The position numbers were made by a program, and so were the translations under genes. Positions 62,880-64,000 of a stretch of 64,000 nucleotides of DNA are shown piece after piece; the stretch's first letter is position 1, and the number at the start of each line of letters is the position of its first letter. The notes below the pieces were generated by a model, which had not been told where the DNA came from, did no database searches, and saw only the letters and a program-made list of their open reading frames with translations. Location: positions 17,941,266-18,005,265 of the forward strand of contig NC_087166.1 in NCBI RefSeq assembly GCF_035594125.1, given 5' to 3'. The DNA is from Scylla paramamosain (taxonomy: Eukaryota > Arthropoda > Malacostraca > Decapoda > Portunidae).

Positions 62880-64000
62880 ACACGTGTTTAGTGAGAAATG
62901 AACTGACGCTACAGCTGTCTAGTGTAGACATGGCCCCTTGTGTTGCTGAGTCGTTTGTTTGTTGTAGTCGTCTGGTTTTATCAATTGTATAATGGAATTA
63001 GTGTACAGGGCACCAAACAGTATAAAGGGAATCAAAATCTCAATATATCAGGAAACAAATAGAGCAGGCAGGTACAATCGGGTATGTGTGGTAGGAGATT
63101 TTAATTTTAGGAATATCGACTGGTGCCTGATGGTGGGTAACAGTGAAGCAGAAGAATTTCTTGTGGTAATTCAGGATATTTTATTTTATTTTTTTTTAAC
63201 AAGTAATCTTAGAACCCCACAATGGGGGAAAAATATTCTAGCAGGTAGAGGTTGGAGGACGGCTAGCTAACAGCGACCATTGTGAAATCAGGTACAAATT
63301 AGAATGGGAGAAAACTTTTAGAAGTAAAAACATTGGTAAAATACCTGATCTTAGGAGGGCACATTTTGAGGGATTAAAAAGGTACCTCCAAGGAGTTGAC
63401 TACCAACGGACGCAGGGGGAGGTAAGGTCCAAGACAGAATTGAGAGAGATAAGGCAGGGTGAGGGAGGTGAGGTGAGGTGTGAGGGTGAGGAGCAGGAGG
63501 AGGGGGGAAGGGTACGGTGGGGTCGGAGGAGTGAGAGAAGGGAAGATTTGTGTATGTTAGAAGGTCAGGTCATGGTGAGATGGGCGAGGTGAGGTCGAGG
63601 GCAGTAGAAGAGGATGGATGGGGCCGAGATTAAATGATTATGGGAAGTAAATGTAGAAGAGTTGTACAACTATTTCGTTGATAAATTACATACATGACAG
63701 TTCGCAAACATCCCTTATAGAGCAATAAGATCACAGAAGAATGAACCTAAATGGATGACTGTTAGGTTAAAACCCTATATAGGGCGAAAAATAATTATAT
63801 ATAAGAGATTAAAAGCAGGCGAAGAAGTTTTAAAGCCACATTATAATGAATTAGTTAGAACAATCAGGAGGTTAACGAAGAAAGCTAAAAACAATTATGA
63901 ATTAAAGGTAGCCAGCCGGGCGAAGACGAACACCAAGGGATTTTATCAAGTATATAAGACGAAGAATAGAGAAACAATAGGTCCATTAAAGACACCAGAT
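62880..64000 (+). mobile_element. CR1 element, second copy, internally deleted, runs off the window
   Basis: Begins in the CR1 5' UTR (GTGTTTAGTGAGAAATGAAC, TAGTGTAGACATGG) and keeps the first ~10 ORF1 codons (MAPCVAES). It then jumps at about 62985 into EN (VYRAPNS, NRAGRYNRVCVVGDFNFRNI). Another deletion of about 35-40 bp at 63240 removes the LDLILTNREEAV block. It continues through the EN-RT linker (KWMT, RKAKDNYELKVASR-like) to the end of the window. It lacks most of ORF1 and half of EN. Useful as the reference showing the intact GDFN of this family. Confidence 0.87.

Overview
The window is repeat-dominated nuclear DNA of an arthropod, most likely a decapod crustacean. Evidence: a 15-copy array of the arthropod telomere motif TTAGG (read here as TAACC), about 21 long (TA)n arrays totalling roughly 3.7 kb (near 6% of the window), many TC/GA/CA tracts, and numerous degenerate copies of non-LTR (Jockey-like, CR1, RTE-like, I-like), Ty3/Gypsy and BEL/Pao retroelements. 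The decapod assignment is an inference from repeat content. No prokaryotic features, tRNA, rRNA or CRISPR array were seen.

Layout. 1-2783: two minus-strand pieces of a Jockey-like element (family A) separated by (TA)n. 2784-9774: a Ty3/Gypsy region holding a broken gag, four LTR copies or pieces and an LTR-leader-(TA)n composite arranged partly as an inverted pair. 9775-12646: a nearly complete family A copy. 13384-16650: a second Jockey-like family (B, plus strand). 17171-23751: a decayed Ty3/Gypsy element (gag, protease, RT, RNase H, integrase, minus strand). 24560-26005: a 5'-truncated RTE-like element. 27054-29209: another family A copy that may split a small open frame. 29901-30346: a perfect palindrome with telomeric repeats at its centre. 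30802-31565: an old non-LTR RT remnant. 31690-35695: a minus-strand Gypsy copy with one LTR. 37409-44313: Gypsy LTRs, one carrying a nested, nearly full-length CR1 (39751-43965) with an intact SGNH-hydrolase ORF1. 44814-45345: two exons of a host alpha-L-fucosidase. 45425-47789: a family A tail and another Gypsy gag. 47790-51240: a family A copy holding a TTAA-flanked inverted-repeat element. 52931-58252: a BEL/Pao element. 58253-64000: family A pieces (one with a twin-priming-like inversion), an I-like element and a second CR1 copy running off the window.

The only confidently recognised host gene is the alpha-L-fucosidase (GH29), whose two adjacent exons are joined by a clean GT-AG intron and keep the expected nucleophile and acid/base residues. 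Everything else with coding capacity is transposon-derived; nearly all of it is broken by frameshifts, stops, deletions or microsatellite expansion. The most unusual structures are the telomere-cored 70-bp-arm palindrome, the Gypsy LTR-leader units in which (TA)n sits at the same two boundaries each time, and the TTAA-flanked element.
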